Shown here one piece after another: positions 24,473-33,383 of a stretch of DNA of 38,454 bases. The stretch is from RGIG1934 sp964492545 (lineage in GTDB: Bacteria; Bacillota; Clostridia; Lachnospirales; Lachnospiraceae), in NCBI GenBank assembly GCA_964492545.1, contig CAZBKO010000009.1, positions 1 to 38,454 of the forward strand, read 5' to 3'. The notes beneath the pieces are model-generated. The model worked only from the letters and a program-made list of their open reading frames with translations, had not been told where the DNA came from and did no database searches. A program made the translations under genes and the position numbers. Position 1 is the first letter of the stretch. Every line of letters starts with the position of its first letter.

Positions 24473-26200
24473 ATGGAAGAAGTATTAGATTTAGTAAATG
24501 GACAATTATTCGCAGTCTGGTTCCTAATTGGCGCAGCACTGGTATTTTGGATGCAGGCAGGATTTGCAATGGTAGAGGCAGGATTTACCAGAGCGAAGAA
24601 CACCGGTAATATTATTATGAAGAACCTGATGGATTTCTGTATTGGTACAGTGGTATTCATCGCAATAGGATTTAGCTTCTTATTAGGAGAAGATGTTCTT
24701 GGTTTCATCGGAAAACCTGGATTTGATATTTTTAGCAACTACGCAAATTTTGATTGGTCAAACTTCGTATTTAACTTAGTATTCTGTGCAACAACAGCAA
24801 CTATCGTTTCCGGAGCTATGGCAGAAAGAACAAAGTTCTTATCATATTGTATTTATTCAGCAGTAATTTCAGCTCTTATTTATCCAATTGAAGCACATTG
24901 GATTTGGGGCGGTGGCTGGTTAGCAGATTGGGGCTTCCACGATTTTGCAGGCTCTTGTGCTATACATATGGTTGGTGGTATTTCAGCACTGATTGGTGCA
25001 AAGATACTTGGACCTAGAATTGGTAAATTTACAAAAACAAAGGACGGAAAGACAAAGGTTAATGCATTCCCAGGACATAACCTAACAATCGGTGCACTTG
25101 GTGTATTTATCCTCTGGTTTGGATGGTACGGATTCAACGGAGCAGCAGCAACATCAGTTCCACAGCTTGCTTCAATTTTCTTAACAACAACAGTATCACC
25201 AGCAGTTGCAACAGTTGTATGTATGATATTTACATGGATTAAGTATGGTAAGCCTGATGTTTCAATGTGTCTTAACGCATCACTTGCAGGACTTGTAGCA
25301 ATTACAGCAGGCTGCGATGTTACAGATGTAACAGGAGCATTAATCATAGGATCTGTAGCAGGACTTTTGGTAGTGTTTGGAGTATGGTTATTGGATTATG
25401 TACTTAGAGTTGATGACCCTGTTGGTGCCGTTGCAGTTCACTGCATGAATGGTATTTGGGGAACAATTGCAGTTGGTTTATTTGCAACAAAATCTGCACC
25501 TGGAAATGATACATTTAGTGGACTTTTCTACGGTGGCGGAGCTTCACTTCTTGGAAAACAGCTTACAGGTGTACTTACAGTAGCAGCTTGGACAGCAGTA
25601 ACAATTACAATTACATTCTATATTATCAAGGCTCTTGTTGGACTTAGAGTATCAGAAGAGGAAGAAATCGTTGGACTTGATGCATGTGAGCATGGACTTG
25701 AATCTGCATATGCAGGCTTCCTTACTTCATCAGACATTTACAACAGTGTTAAGACCGGAGAAGATGCAGCACCTGTTGATCAGGCAATTCCTGTACAGGT
25801 ACTTGAAGGAAGCGGAGAGGTTGCATCAGATGTTAAGCTTTCAAAGGTATCTATCCTTTGTAAACAGAACAAGTTTGAGGAGCTTAAGAATGCCCTAAAT
25901 GAGATTGGTGTCATGGGTATTACAGTTACACAGGTTCTTGGATGTGGCGCTCAGAAGGGTAATACAAGATTCTATCGTGGAGCTGAGATCGATGTTGTAC
26001 TTCTTCCAAAGGTTAAGGTTGAGGTTGTTGTAAGCAAGGTTCCAGTGGCAGCAGTTGTTAAGGCAGCTAAGAAAGCACTTTATACAGGCAATATTGGCGA
26101 TGGTAAAATATTCGTATATGGTGTTGAAAATGTTATTAAGGTTAGATCCGGAGAAGAGGGTTATGATGCTCTTCAGGGCGAGGAAGATTTAATGGCATAA
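24473..26200 (+). CDS. amt: Ammonium transporter fused to a PII signalling domain
   Basis: A 575-residue fusion. Residues ~1-410 form an Amt channel with about 11 helices. The ammonium pathway histidines sit in AIHMVGG and VHCMNGIWG, and the family motif is GAMAERTKF. After a linker (SVKTGEDAAPVDQ), residues ~455-575 form a GlnB/GlnK-like PII domain: KLSKVSILCKQNKFEEL, the T-loop GNTRFYRGAEIDVVLLPKVK and the ATP-binding GDGKIFVYGVENVIKVRSGE. The tyrosine that GlnD uridylylates in E. coli is isoleucine here, so control is probably by ligand binding alone. ATG 24473 has GGAG eight bases upstream; ATG 24467 is only two bases from it. The fusion would place the gating PII at the channel mouth. 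Confidence 0.94.
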   Translation: MEEVLDLVNGQLFAVWFLIGAALVFWMQAGFAMVEAGFTRAKNTGNIIMKNLMDFCIGTVVFIAIGFSFLLGEDVLGFIGKPGFDIFSNYANFDWSNFVFNLVFCATTATIVSGAMAERTKFLSYCIYSAVISALIYPIEAHWIWGGGWLADWGFHDFAGSCAIHMVGGISALIGAKILGPRIGKFTKTKDGKTKVNAFPGHNLTIGALGVFILWFGWYGFNGAAATSVPQLASIFLTTTVSPAVATVVCMIFTWIKYGKPDVSMCLNASLAGLVAITAGCDVTDVTGALIIGSVAGLLVVFGVWLLDYVLRVDDPVGAVAVHCMNGIWGTIAVGLFATKSAPGNDTFSGLFYGGGASLLGKQLTGVLTVAAWTAVTITITFYIIKALVGLRVSEEEEIVGLDACEHGLESAYAGFLTSSDIYNSVKTGEDAAPVDQAIPVQVLEGSGEVASDVKLSKVSILCKQNKFEELKNALNEIGVMGITVTQVLGCGAQKGNTRFYRGAEIDVVLLPKVKVEVVVSKVPVAAVVKAAKKALYTGNIGDGKIFVYGVENVIKVRSGEEGYDALQGEEDLMA

Positions 26201-26220
26201 AATTACATTTAATATAGAAG

Positions 26221-26260
26221 AAAGTCCGATGGCTATAATAAGTTGTTCGGACTTTTTTTT
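26221..26260 (+). terminator. Intrinsic terminator after amt-PII
   Basis: A 9-bp stem (26221-26229 with 26247-26255), a 17-base loop and eight T residues. Confidence 0.9.
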
Positions 26261-26292
26261 ATTGTAACTAAGTCTTCTTTTTACGTAAAACC

Positions 26293-26321
26293 TTGAATGC
26301 AGTTATCAAAAATGATATAAT
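26293..26321 (+). promoter_or_regulatory. Promoter of the GGDEF-chemoreceptor operon
   Basis: TTGAAT at 26293-26298, a 17-base spacer and TATAAT at 26316-26321, 22 bases before the first possible start codon. Confidence 0.75.
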
Positions 26322-26358
26322 TTACCTCAGATGTAATATTTGAATGGAGCGTATATTA

Positions 26359-29300
26359 ATGACAGAAGAAGGAATAGATTTTTTATCAGGATGCATCAAT
26401 GATTTTATTGCAAAAGATGGTCTGGTATCATATGTTAAGCACAATAATACGGTAAGAATGAATACACAGGATTTTGAACGTATATCAATTACGAGCAATG
26501 AGTATTCCACATATTACCACGAATATGTATCTGCTAACATGGTTGAGGCTTATGAACCGTTTCTAACATTATGCAGCAGTATAATCAATGAGAATGATAT
26601 GGATGTGAAACAGCTTCTAGACATAGTAGGAGTATATTCATTACATAAGAGCGTTTTTATCAAATATTTCAGAGGGCAGGAATGCGTGCGTGACGAGGAG
26701 ATTCTTGTGCCGGAAGTAGAATTTGAGAAGAAGAAGTTCTTGGAAGATTTAGGTAAGATAATGGAGTATCTGACCAAGGACAGACCTTTGTTTATATTTA
26801 TTAATAAGATTAATCTTGCCTGTAGTTCTGCACTTGATTATATTTTGTACATGATGAATTTATCACCACAATGCAATATTAAGATTATGTGTATGGGCAA
26901 TGAGCTTGGAAATGTATCGTCATATATTAAGGAAAGATTTACACAATTTAGAGATTTATGCAAGGAACAGAGATGTGTATATGACTGGCCATATAATATA
27001 GTAGATTCTGATGTGGAAATAGAGACTGGATTCGTATATAGAGCAGATAATACCACAGAGTATTATGATAAGATAAACACAATGTTTAATACCCTTGCCG
27101 TTGACCAGGCAATGTATTATCTTGGGATAATGTATCAGAAGATAGAACTGGAGAAGATTAACACATTCGCTCAATTTAAGATTAGTATGCTGTGCTACTA
27201 TGCATGGGTGAATATATTTAAGCTGAACGCATCGTATGCTCTTCTTATATGTGATTCACTTAAGAATGTTGAATGCTCTGGCGGACTTAAGAATGTAAGG
27301 GAGTATCAATATAATTATTTGGTGGCTAACGCTAATATGTACAACGGAAATGAGATTGATGCAAGGGAAAGCGCATCTATCTGCATTGATATTGCACAAA
27401 GGATGAAGGACGATTTTCTTGAATTTAGAGCTAATCTTATAATGAATATGACAGAACTGTCAGGATGGAAGGATATATGGATTTGCGAAAAGGAGATTAA
27501 TGTATCGGACAAGCTGATTTCAGATTGTAAGAAATACAGATATTTTAATCATTTGGCACATATTTATATATATTGTTATGATAATGATTACAGGTTATAC
27601 AGAGTTATTGGGGATTTGAAGGAATCAATACCACACGTTAATCTGGGAATTAAGATTGCGGAAGAGATGAATAATTATCAGATGCTTACGGAAGCATACA
27701 GAAAGAATGTTATGATTGCTTCATATAACGGATTATTTTCTGTATCAAGTTATTTCTATAATAAGTCAATTCTGATAGCGAAGAAGACCAATAATAGAAT
27801 TGAAGAAGCCAATATTTACAATGGACTAGGATATAACAGCACCGCATCAGATCATTTTAAGGAGGCTCACAAATATTACTGCAAGGCACTTATGATATAC
27901 TTCGAACACAGGATGAGTGATTATGTTGTTGAGACCCTGTACAATATGGGTATGAATGCAATACTGGCTGAGGATTATACGAATGCAACCAGATATTTAG
28001 AGACTGTTATAACAGTGCTTCGCCACCTTAAGAAAAACAGTATTCGTGTATGTAATATTTCAAAAATATTTGGGCTTGTTGCACTTTCAACATACCGGGA
28101 AGGCAATTATTATTTGTCACAGTTTTACCTTAATAAGTCTAAGCAGTTCCTTGATTTTATTCTTGGCTATGATGTGGATGAATTCTACAGCTATCTGTGG
28201 GATGATGATATTTTCTTATATTATTTTGTAGCCGGATTAACTGATGTGGGACAGGGAAAATATGAGAAAGCCATTGAGAATTATAAGAAAGCTAAGGTTT
28301 TTGTGGACCATATTAATGGAAGTGCATTTTTTAATTATCCACAGTATATGGTAGCTTATGCAGAAGTGTATAAGCTCATGGGTGATGTTGACAGATGCAA
28401 TGAAATTTTGCTGGAGGGTCGTGAAAAATTTAATGTCATGGGAAATCTTATGCGTGTTAAGCAGATTGATGATTTGCTTGAGAACAATGAGGTGACTAGT
28501 GACAAGTACGAGATGACTTTGGAAGATACAGTATCGATTGAACAGATTATGGATCAGACGCATATGGAGAGTGTTGAGATGGAGGCACAGGCGAAGAAGA
28601 AGGATATTCAGTTCTTTACCACATTTCAGGAACTTATTAATCATCCAAGCAATTCAATTGATACATTCATTGTGAACATGGTTTCTACATTTAAGAATAA
28701 TTTCAATCTTGATAATGTGTTATTTATTAACTGCGAAGAAGGCGAGTCAGAGATTAAGTATTCTGATATTGAATATGATATAAGCAGAGAAAATGTTTCA
28801 AAGATTGTAGAGTATTTCAGAAACGAGACTACAGGCTTTGCAATATCACAGTTTAGTAATAATTTTCATGAGTACAAAGAAATATTGGAAATATTTAGAG
28901 CAAGTAAAATATTTTCCATGGTGGGTGTACCAATTCGAAAGAACGATGAGCTTACAGGCGTATTTATAACATTTGTTAAAATTCAGGAGAGCTGGAATTC
29001 AAGTATTGACAGGGACATGATGGATGAGGACGATCTTGAAATATTTACATATGTGTTTAGGCAGATTATAGATGCTCTTGATAAATTCAAGATGAATCAG
29101 CTGCTTAGAAAACAGGCGGAAACGGACCAGCTTACAGGACTTTATAATAGAAAAATATACTATGATAGAATGGATAAAATTTTAGGTGAAGCTGTCAAGA
29201 AAGGCAAGAAAATTGATATAGCAATTATTTATGCAGATCTCGATCATTTTAAATACTATAATGATCATTTTGGACATAGTGTTGGTGATGCTGTGCTTGT

Positions 29301-29691
29301 TGAATTTGGTAAGATATTTAAGAACGCAAGCCAAAAATTGGGATGGGTAATAAGATTTGGCGGTGATGAATTTATTATCGTGCTTGATACAGCAGAATAT
29401 GATACTGTCAAGACAGTGGTAGATAATATTTATAAGTCTATCGAGCAATCGCGTGGATTCGAAGACATTGTAAAGAAATATACGAACGAAGATATATCAA
29501 TTTCTAAAGAACATAGGGCATCATGCTCAATAGGTGTTGCTATGGCTAAGGGTATTAATGATGTTCAGATGGTTGCGGATATTAGAAGATGCGCTGATGA
29601 TGCCTTATACAGGGTCAAGCGAAACGGAAGAGGCTACGCGGAGTTTGTTACAGATATTGATGTTAGCAAAATAGATGGAGAAAGGTATTAG
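26359..29691 (+). CDS. Large TPR/GAF diguanylate cyclase
   Basis: A soluble protein of about 1,110 residues. Residues ~100-210 resemble a degenerate AAA-type domain (RPLFIFINKINLACSSALDYILYMM looks like a Walker B region) with no visible Walker A. Residues ~230-720 are helical repeats with TPR character (EANIYNGLGYNSTASDHFKEAHKYYCKAL, KYEKAIENYKKAKVF). Residues ~750-905 look like a GAF sensor domain. The C-terminal GGDEF domain starts at DQLTGLYNRK; its active site RFGGDEF has GGDEF at ~1001-1005. It should make c-di-GMP. No RxxD inhibitory site is seen at the expected spacing. ATG 26359 is preferred (GGAG nine bases before); ATG 26344 is the alternative. The next gene overlaps its end closely. 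Confidence 0.88.
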   Translation: MTEEGIDFLSGCINDFIAKDGLVSYVKHNNTVRMNTQDFERISITSNEYSTYYHEYVSANMVEAYEPFLTLCSSIINENDMDVKQLLDIVGVYSLHKSVFIKYFRGQECVRDEEILVPEVEFEKKKFLEDLGKIMEYLTKDRPLFIFINKINLACSSALDYILYMMNLSPQCNIKIMCMGNELGNVSSYIKERFTQFRDLCKEQRCVYDWPYNIVDSDVEIETGFVYRADNTTEYYDKINTMFNTLAVDQAMYYLGIMYQKIELEKINTFAQFKISMLCYYAWVNIFKLNASYALLICDSLKNVECSGGLKNVREYQYNYLVANANMYNGNEIDARESASICIDIAQRMKDDFLEFRANLIMNMTELSGWKDIWICEKEINVSDKLISDCKKYRYFNHLAHIYIYCYDNDYRLYRVIGDLKESIPHVNLGIKIAEEMNNYQMLTEAYRKNVMIASYNGLFSVSSYFYNKSILIAKKTNNRIEEANIYNGLGYNSTASDHFKEAHKYYCKALMIYFEHRMSDYVVETLYNMGMNAILAEDYTNATRYLETVITVLRHLKKNSIRVCNISKIFGLVALSTYREGNYYLSQFYLNKSKQFLDFILGYDVDEFYSYLWDDDIFLYYFVAGLTDVGQGKYEKAIENYKKAKVFVDHINGSAFFNYPQYMVAYAEVYKLMGDVDRCNEILLEGREKFNVMGNLMRVKQIDDLLENNEVTSDKYEMTLEDTVSIEQIMDQTHMESVEMEAQAKKKDIQFFTTFQELINHPSNSIDTFIVNMVSTFKNNFNLDNVLFINCEEGESEIKYSDIEYDISRENVSKIVEYFRNETTGFAISQFSNNFHEYKEILEIFRASKIFSMVGVPIRKNDELTGVFITFVKIQESWNSSIDRDMMDEDDLEIFTYVFRQIIDALDKFKMNQLLRKQAETDQLTGLYNRKIYYDRMDKILGEAVKKGKKIDIAIIYADLDHFKYYNDHFGHSVGDAVLVEFGKIFKNASQKLGWVIRFGGDEFIIVLDTAEYDTVKTVVDNIYKSIEQSRGFEDIVKKYTNEDISISKEHRASCSIGVAMAKGINDVQMVADIRRCADDALYRVKRNGRGYAEFVTDIDVSKIDGERY

Positions 29692-29700
29692 GTGACGACT

Positions 29701-31071
29701 ATGAGAAATTCGCTTTACAAAAAGGAAATGCTAGGTATTGAGGAACGAGTTGCAAAAGGAAAAAAGAAGTTTGAGGACATTGTTGTAAATGTTATGGATT
29801 CTGTAATCAAAATTAGTGCCCTTGATCTTGCTCTGGATAATGAAGTCGACGTACTTGCTGATGTGAGTGGAAAGCTTCAAAAGTCCTCTGAAAGCATAAC
29901 CAAGGTTTCGGCAGAGACAGAACAGAGTATGAACGAGGTTGTTTTGGCACATGAAAGCCTTACTGAGACGGTAAATATTGTGGCAGAAAGGTCTGGAGAA
30001 ATACTTGATAAGATTGAAAAAGGTGATGTAAGACTTAAGGATGTTACAGGATTATCTGAGACAACAATAAAGCATTCTCTTGAAATGAGAGATGATATGG
30101 ATAAGCTTCTACAGGTTATTGATAAGGTAAATGAAGTAATTGCCGGTATATATGCTATATCTGCACAGACTAACCTGCTTGCACTGAATGCATCTATAGA
30201 AGCAGCCAGAGCAGGTGAAGCAGGCAGAGGATTTGCAGTAGTTGCCGAGGAAATACGAAAGCTGGCTGACGAAACAAAGACTATGACAAATGATATGGGA
30301 GAATTTGTAACTTCTATCAAAGAGGCTTCAAAAGCAAGTGCTGAGAGTGTTGGTGAGACTGTAGAAAACCTTGAAAAAATCAATTCAAATTTACAGGATG
30401 TCAGAGATGATAACGAGGCAAATAGGGATGGCGTCAAACAAATAACTGATTCTATAACTACAATTGCTGCTTCAAGTCAGGAAATGTTCAGTTCTGTTAT
30501 AAGCGTTCAGGAACAGATGAGCAACCTCAGCGATTCTTGTCTTGAAATCAACAATCAGGCACATACACTTTCTGAATCTAATAAAAATATTAATTCAATT
30601 GTTACACCTATTGTTGAGATTGAAAAACAGCTTGATGATACAACTAATATTATGGGAACAATGGTAAATGATACATTTTATATGCTTGAGAATCAGGCAT
30701 TTATAAGTACTGTGCAGGCAGCGATAAATGCACATCAAAAATGGCTCAATACATTGCAGAACATAGTATATGACCACAAGATTTTACCACTCCAGGTAAA
30801 TGACAGAAAATGTGGATTTGGACATTTCTATTATTCAATGAGTCCAAAGAATCCTGAGATAAAGACTATTTGGGATGGACTTGCACAGAAACACAGTGAG
30901 TTTCATGGTTTTGGTGATAAAGCAATCAGAGAGGTTCGTGAAGGTGAATTTGATCAGGCTCTTAATACATATATGGCTGCTGAGAAGCTGTCCACAGAGC
31001 TTATTGGTGATTTTGAAAATATCAATAGCATAGCTGAGAGACTTGAAAAGGAAAATGTAACAGTATTTTAG
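29701..31071 (+). CDS. Cytosolic methyl-accepting chemotaxis protein with CZB zinc-binding domain
   Basis: A 456-residue chemoreceptor without membrane helices. Residues ~25-320 are a coiled-coil signalling domain whose hairpin tip is ISAQTNLLALNASIEAARAGEAGRGFAVVAEEIRKLAD. The C-terminal ~120 residues are a chemoreceptor zinc-binding (CZB) domain with the His-Cys-His-His pattern: AHQKWL, DRKCGFGHFYY and KHSEFHGFG. CZB domains sense zinc or hypochlorite and also occur in the E. coli cyclase DgcZ. ATG 29701 with AGGTG upstream is preferred over GTG 29692. It follows the diguanylate cyclase without a gap, so motility control and c-di-GMP output are probably linked. Confidence 0.93.
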   Translation: MRNSLYKKEMLGIEERVAKGKKKFEDIVVNVMDSVIKISALDLALDNEVDVLADVSGKLQKSSESITKVSAETEQSMNEVVLAHESLTETVNIVAERSGEILDKIEKGDVRLKDVTGLSETTIKHSLEMRDDMDKLLQVIDKVNEVIAGIYAISAQTNLLALNASIEAARAGEAGRGFAVVAEEIRKLADETKTMTNDMGEFVTSIKEASKASAESVGETVENLEKINSNLQDVRDDNEANRDGVKQITDSITTIAASSQEMFSSVISVQEQMSNLSDSCLEINNQAHTLSESNKNINSIVTPIVEIEKQLDDTTNIMGTMVNDTFYMLENQAFISTVQAAINAHQKWLNTLQNIVYDHKILPLQVNDRKCGFGHFYYSMSPKNPEIKTIWDGLAQKHSEFHGFGDKAIREVREGEFDQALNTYMAAEKLSTELIGDFENINSIAERLEKENVTVF

Positions 31072-31074
31072 TAT

Positions 31075-31106
31075 AGCAAAGGGTCGGCGTGATGCCGACC
31101 CTTGCT
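31075..31106. terminator. Hairpin between convergent chemoreceptor and cotJC genes
   Basis: A strong GC-rich stem (31079-31088 with 31094-31103 at the core) with loop GTGAT. No T run follows on either strand, so termination efficiency is uncertain. Confidence 0.55.
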
Positions 31107-31118
31107 AGTTATACAGAA

Positions 31119-31661
31119 TTATTTGCACGGAAATCCGGTAAGAGCCGGATTGTATGCATAAAAGTTCTTGCAATTCAAATCATCTGTAATCATTCGAAGC
31201 GCTTCACCAAATCTCTGGAAGTGAACAATTTCCCTTGATCTTAAAAATCTGATTGGTTCAATTATATCAGGGTCATCCACAAGATTTAAAATGTTATCGT
31301 AGGTGGTTCTTGCTTTTTGCTCGGCAGCCATATCCTCCATAAGGTCATTAATTGGATCTCCCTTTGATTGAAGATAGGCAGCAGTAAATGGTGTGCCAGC
31401 CGCCGACTGAGGATACACTCCCAACGTGTGATCTACAAAGTATTTGTCGAATCCGGAAGCTTTTATTTCGTTGGTGCAGGCACCGTTTGTTAGCTGGTGC
31501 ACGATGGCACCAACCATTTCGAGATGCGCCAATTCCTCCGTGCCGATATCATTAAGAAGACCTGCAACCTTTGGGTTTGGCATAGCGTATTTCTGAGACA
31601 AATATCTTAAAGATGCTGCCATCTCGCCATCTGGTCCACCATAGCCCTTGTGGGGACACAA
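31119..31661 (-). pseudogene. cotJC: Manganese catalase / CotJC-like protein, 5' end lost
   Basis: Dimanganese catalase family protein related to spore coat protein CotJC, which removes hydrogen peroxide. Metal ligands are carried by GEMAASLRYLSQKYAM, IGTEELAHLEMVG, AAEQKARTTYDN and SREIVHFQRFGEAL. Family members begin ~28 residues before YGGPDGE. Here the frame upstream of KGYGGPDGE runs into TAG after seven codons, and the remaining lead (TTG CysProHis) is not family sequence. The break coincides with the end of a large serine recombinase remnant 18 bases away, so I infer that a mobile element inserted into codon ~28. The only possible start is a TTG without a ribosome site. The other end is outside the window. 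Confidence 0.8.
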
Positions 31662-31672
31662 GCCCTAAACCC
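31640..31672. other. Probable attachment-site junction of an integrated element in cotJC
   Basis: cotJC homology begins at the codon for Tyr of YGGPDGE (about 31640). Just outside it a short dyad CTTGTG-GGGA-CACAAG (about 31649-31664) lies between the gene and the recombinase stop codon at 31680. This position is where a serine recombinase att core would lie. Confidence 0.5.
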
Positions 31673-31679
31673 CAGTATT

Positions 31680-32381
31680 TTAGCGGGCTTCAGCGAGGTA
31701 GAAGAAAATTTTTAGTTCATCTTTCTCTTTATCGTAAATCATGTGATCCACAACTGAACGAATGGCATTCATTCTTGTTCTCATGTCATTATCTTGATTG
31801 GAAATGATGTCATATACCGTAGTAATCTCTTTCAGCATTGCAGTGCTACTATCATCAGCTTTAACACTATTCTTTAACATATTTTGCAGTCGAGTACGTT
31901 CTTCATTCAATAATTCTTTATTTTCTTTATATTCTTCTATAGTATCGATACCATCACGATAAGCCTGTTTAATACGATATTCCTTATCCGCCAGCTTATT
32001 TAATTGAGCAGTAACTATTAAACCGGTGTCTTCCAAGTTATCCTTAGATTCGGATTTGATAATAAAATTCATGGTTTTGCTTGATATAACATCTCTGAAG
32101 CCCTGATAGACAGCCTCCTCCATTTTCTTAACAGTTGCATAGTGACTATGAATGCAAGACCCCTTGATATAGCCGCCACACTGAAAATAGGATTGTTTAA
32201 ACATAAGTGATGAGCCACAGTCTGAGCATTTAATTAATCCTGACAGCCAAAATCTGACCCCGGCAGCAGAATGCGCCCTGTATGGACGGCTGCGTTTAAG
32301 AACAAGCTGCTGAACGTTATTAAAGTATTCTTCAGAGAAGAGCGGCTCATGTTTAGACCAAAGGAGTAGATATATGTCATA
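31680..32381 (-). pseudogene. Large serine recombinase, C-terminal remnant
   Basis: The minus strand is open for 233 codons between a TGA at 32382-32384 and the stop at 31680. It encodes the C-terminal part of a large serine recombinase. A Recombinase-domain stretch (HEPLFSEEYFNNVQQLVLKR, then AHSAAGVRFWLSGLIKCSDCG) runs into the zinc ribbon CSDCG...CGGYIKGSCIHSH. A long coiled coil (LNKLADKEYRIKQAYRDGI...) and the usual AIRSVVDHMIYDKEKDELKIFFYL end follow. The N-terminal resolvase domain with the catalytic serine is absent, and sequence upstream of 32382 is unrelated. The element therefore probably cannot excise by itself. An ATG at 32204 could start a 174-residue fragment. Confidence 0.85.
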
Positions 32382-32456
32382 TCAGATCAGAGAGGTATAA
32401 CACAGCAATAGAACCGCTAGTCAAGATTGGAATGATAAAGCTGGCCAAAGCATTGA

Positions 32457-32735
32457 TTAACTCCCTTTATGATGACAACCTTCTTGCACAGAACGAGAAA
32501 GAGCTTGCCTTATCATCCTTGTCATTAATTCATCATACTTAACAACGTAATCTGACAGATTTCTATGGTTATGTGCTCCGGGCATACCGCTCATCATTAC
32601 ACTTGGACATATCTCATCCAGTTTCATCTGCCTTATTTCCTCTTCCAGTCTCTTGACAGCTTTCATACTTTCCTGATACTGTCTCAGGCTTTCCTTCTTT
32701 TCGTCGTTATTAGTGCAAAGTTCAATGTTTTCCAT
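32457..32735 (-). CDS. Small phage-type protein, probably truncated
   Basis: A 92-residue helical protein. Residues 1-50 are charged and coiled-coil-like (KESLRQYQESMKAVKRLEEEIRQMK). Next comes the stretch MMSGMPGAHNHRNLSDYVVKYDELMTRMI, which is familiar from phage late-transcription regulators of the DUF1492/RinA type. In those proteins a helix-turn-helix follows; here the frame ends 15 residues later at a rearranged region, so the DNA-binding part seems lost. ATG 32735 is preferred; a GTG at 32747 is possible. The gene overlaps the preceding small gene by 14 bases, a typical phage arrangement. Confidence 0.5.
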   Translation of the reverse strand: MENIELCTNNDEKKESLRQYQESMKAVKRLEEEIRQMKLDEICPSVMMSGMPGAHNHRNLSDYVVKYDELMTRMIRQALSRSVQEGCHHKGS

Positions 32736-32910
32736 ATTCCTTATCACTCCTCTCTTTTAAGTTGGTCACAATGGTGTCAATTTTCTTATACTCGTCATCC
32801 AGCTGTTTCTTTATTTTTTTGTTTAATTTTACTGGGAGTTTTGACAATATTTCGATTGATTCATTAATTTCTCTCAGTTCTTTCTCTAAGCTAGCAATTA
32901 GGGTGTTCAT
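32722..32910 (-). CDS. Small coiled-coil protein (62 aa), phage-like
   Basis: An acidic-basic helical protein (SLEKELREINESIEILSKLP, KKIKKQLDDEYKKIDTIV) with no membrane segment. It has a good AAAGGAG ribosome site and overlaps the next gene. I do not recognise the family; size, composition and position suit a phage early-region accessory protein. Confidence 0.55.
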   Translation of the reverse strand: MNTLIASLEKELREINESIEILSKLPVKLNKKIKKQLDDEYKKIDTIVTNLKERSDKEYGKH

Positions 32911-32976
32911 CGATAATGCTCCTTTCTTTTTTTCTTACAGTAACATTGTCGATATTTTATTTCTCCCCTAGTTGCA

Positions 32977-33013
32977 CAAAAAAGGATGCTAATCAAATAC
33001 TGACTAGCATCCT
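32977..33013 (-). terminator. Intrinsic terminator (minus strand)
   Basis: On the minus strand a perfect 9-bp stem (33005-33013 with 32983-32991), with further inner pairing, is followed by six T residues. It ends the unit containing the 60-residue gene at 33018. Confidence 0.88.
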
Positions 33014-33017
33014 AACA

Positions 33018-33200
33018 TTACTTATTCTGTTCAATGAACTCTTTCATCATGCTTGTTAATTGGCCCGCCTGGCTTACCCCTGCTTTGTCACACGCTTGTG
33101 CAAAAGATTCTACAACTTCTTTTTTCAGCTTGTATGATTTGCTTACGTATCCAGCCTTAGCATTCCATTTGTCTTGAGGTCTAATCTTTTTTTCTTCCAT
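33018..33200 (-). CDS. Small ribbon-helix-helix-like protein (60 aa)
   Basis: A small basic protein with the line KWNAKAGYVSKSYKLKKEVVESFAQACDKAG, then a helical tail QLTSMMKEFIEQ. The strand-helix-helix order resembles ribbon-helix-helix DNA-binding proteins that recur on clostridial mobile elements. It may be an element-borne regulator or plasmid-type control protein. GGGGG lies before the ATG, and its start overlaps the preceding small membrane gene by 20 bases. A terminator follows directly. Confidence 0.65.
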   Translation of the reverse strand: MEEKKIRPQDKWNAKAGYVSKSYKLKKEVVESFAQACDKAGVSQAGQLTSMMKEFIEQNK

Positions 33201-33348
33201 GATTTCCCCCTATCGTTAATGCTAGGCATATTATCATCAATAGAATCTTCACATAATCCAATAATGTCGGATTCTTAAAGTCTCCATCGATGATATTTAA
33301 TACCACCAATCCAATTAGTACAACAGTTGTGTAATTATTTTTGTTCAT
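33181..33348 (-). CDS. Small membrane protein (55 aa)
   Basis: Reading from ATG 33348 gives 55 residues with two hydrophobic segments: TVVLIGLVVLNII (about residues 8-20) and YVKILLMIICLALTIG (about 32-47). A short polar loop DGDFKNPTLLD lies between, and the tail is basic (NHGRKKD). The plan resembles small holins or type I toxins, without firm family identity. Its end overlaps the start of the 60-residue gene, which supports real translation. The ribosome site is weak (GGTG). Confidence 0.5.
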   Translation of the reverse strand: MNKNNYTTVVLIGLVVLNIIDGDFKNPTLLDYVKILLMIICLALTIGGNHGRKKD

Positions 33349-33383
33349 ATTATTCACCAGATATGCTATAATGTTCTTGTAAG

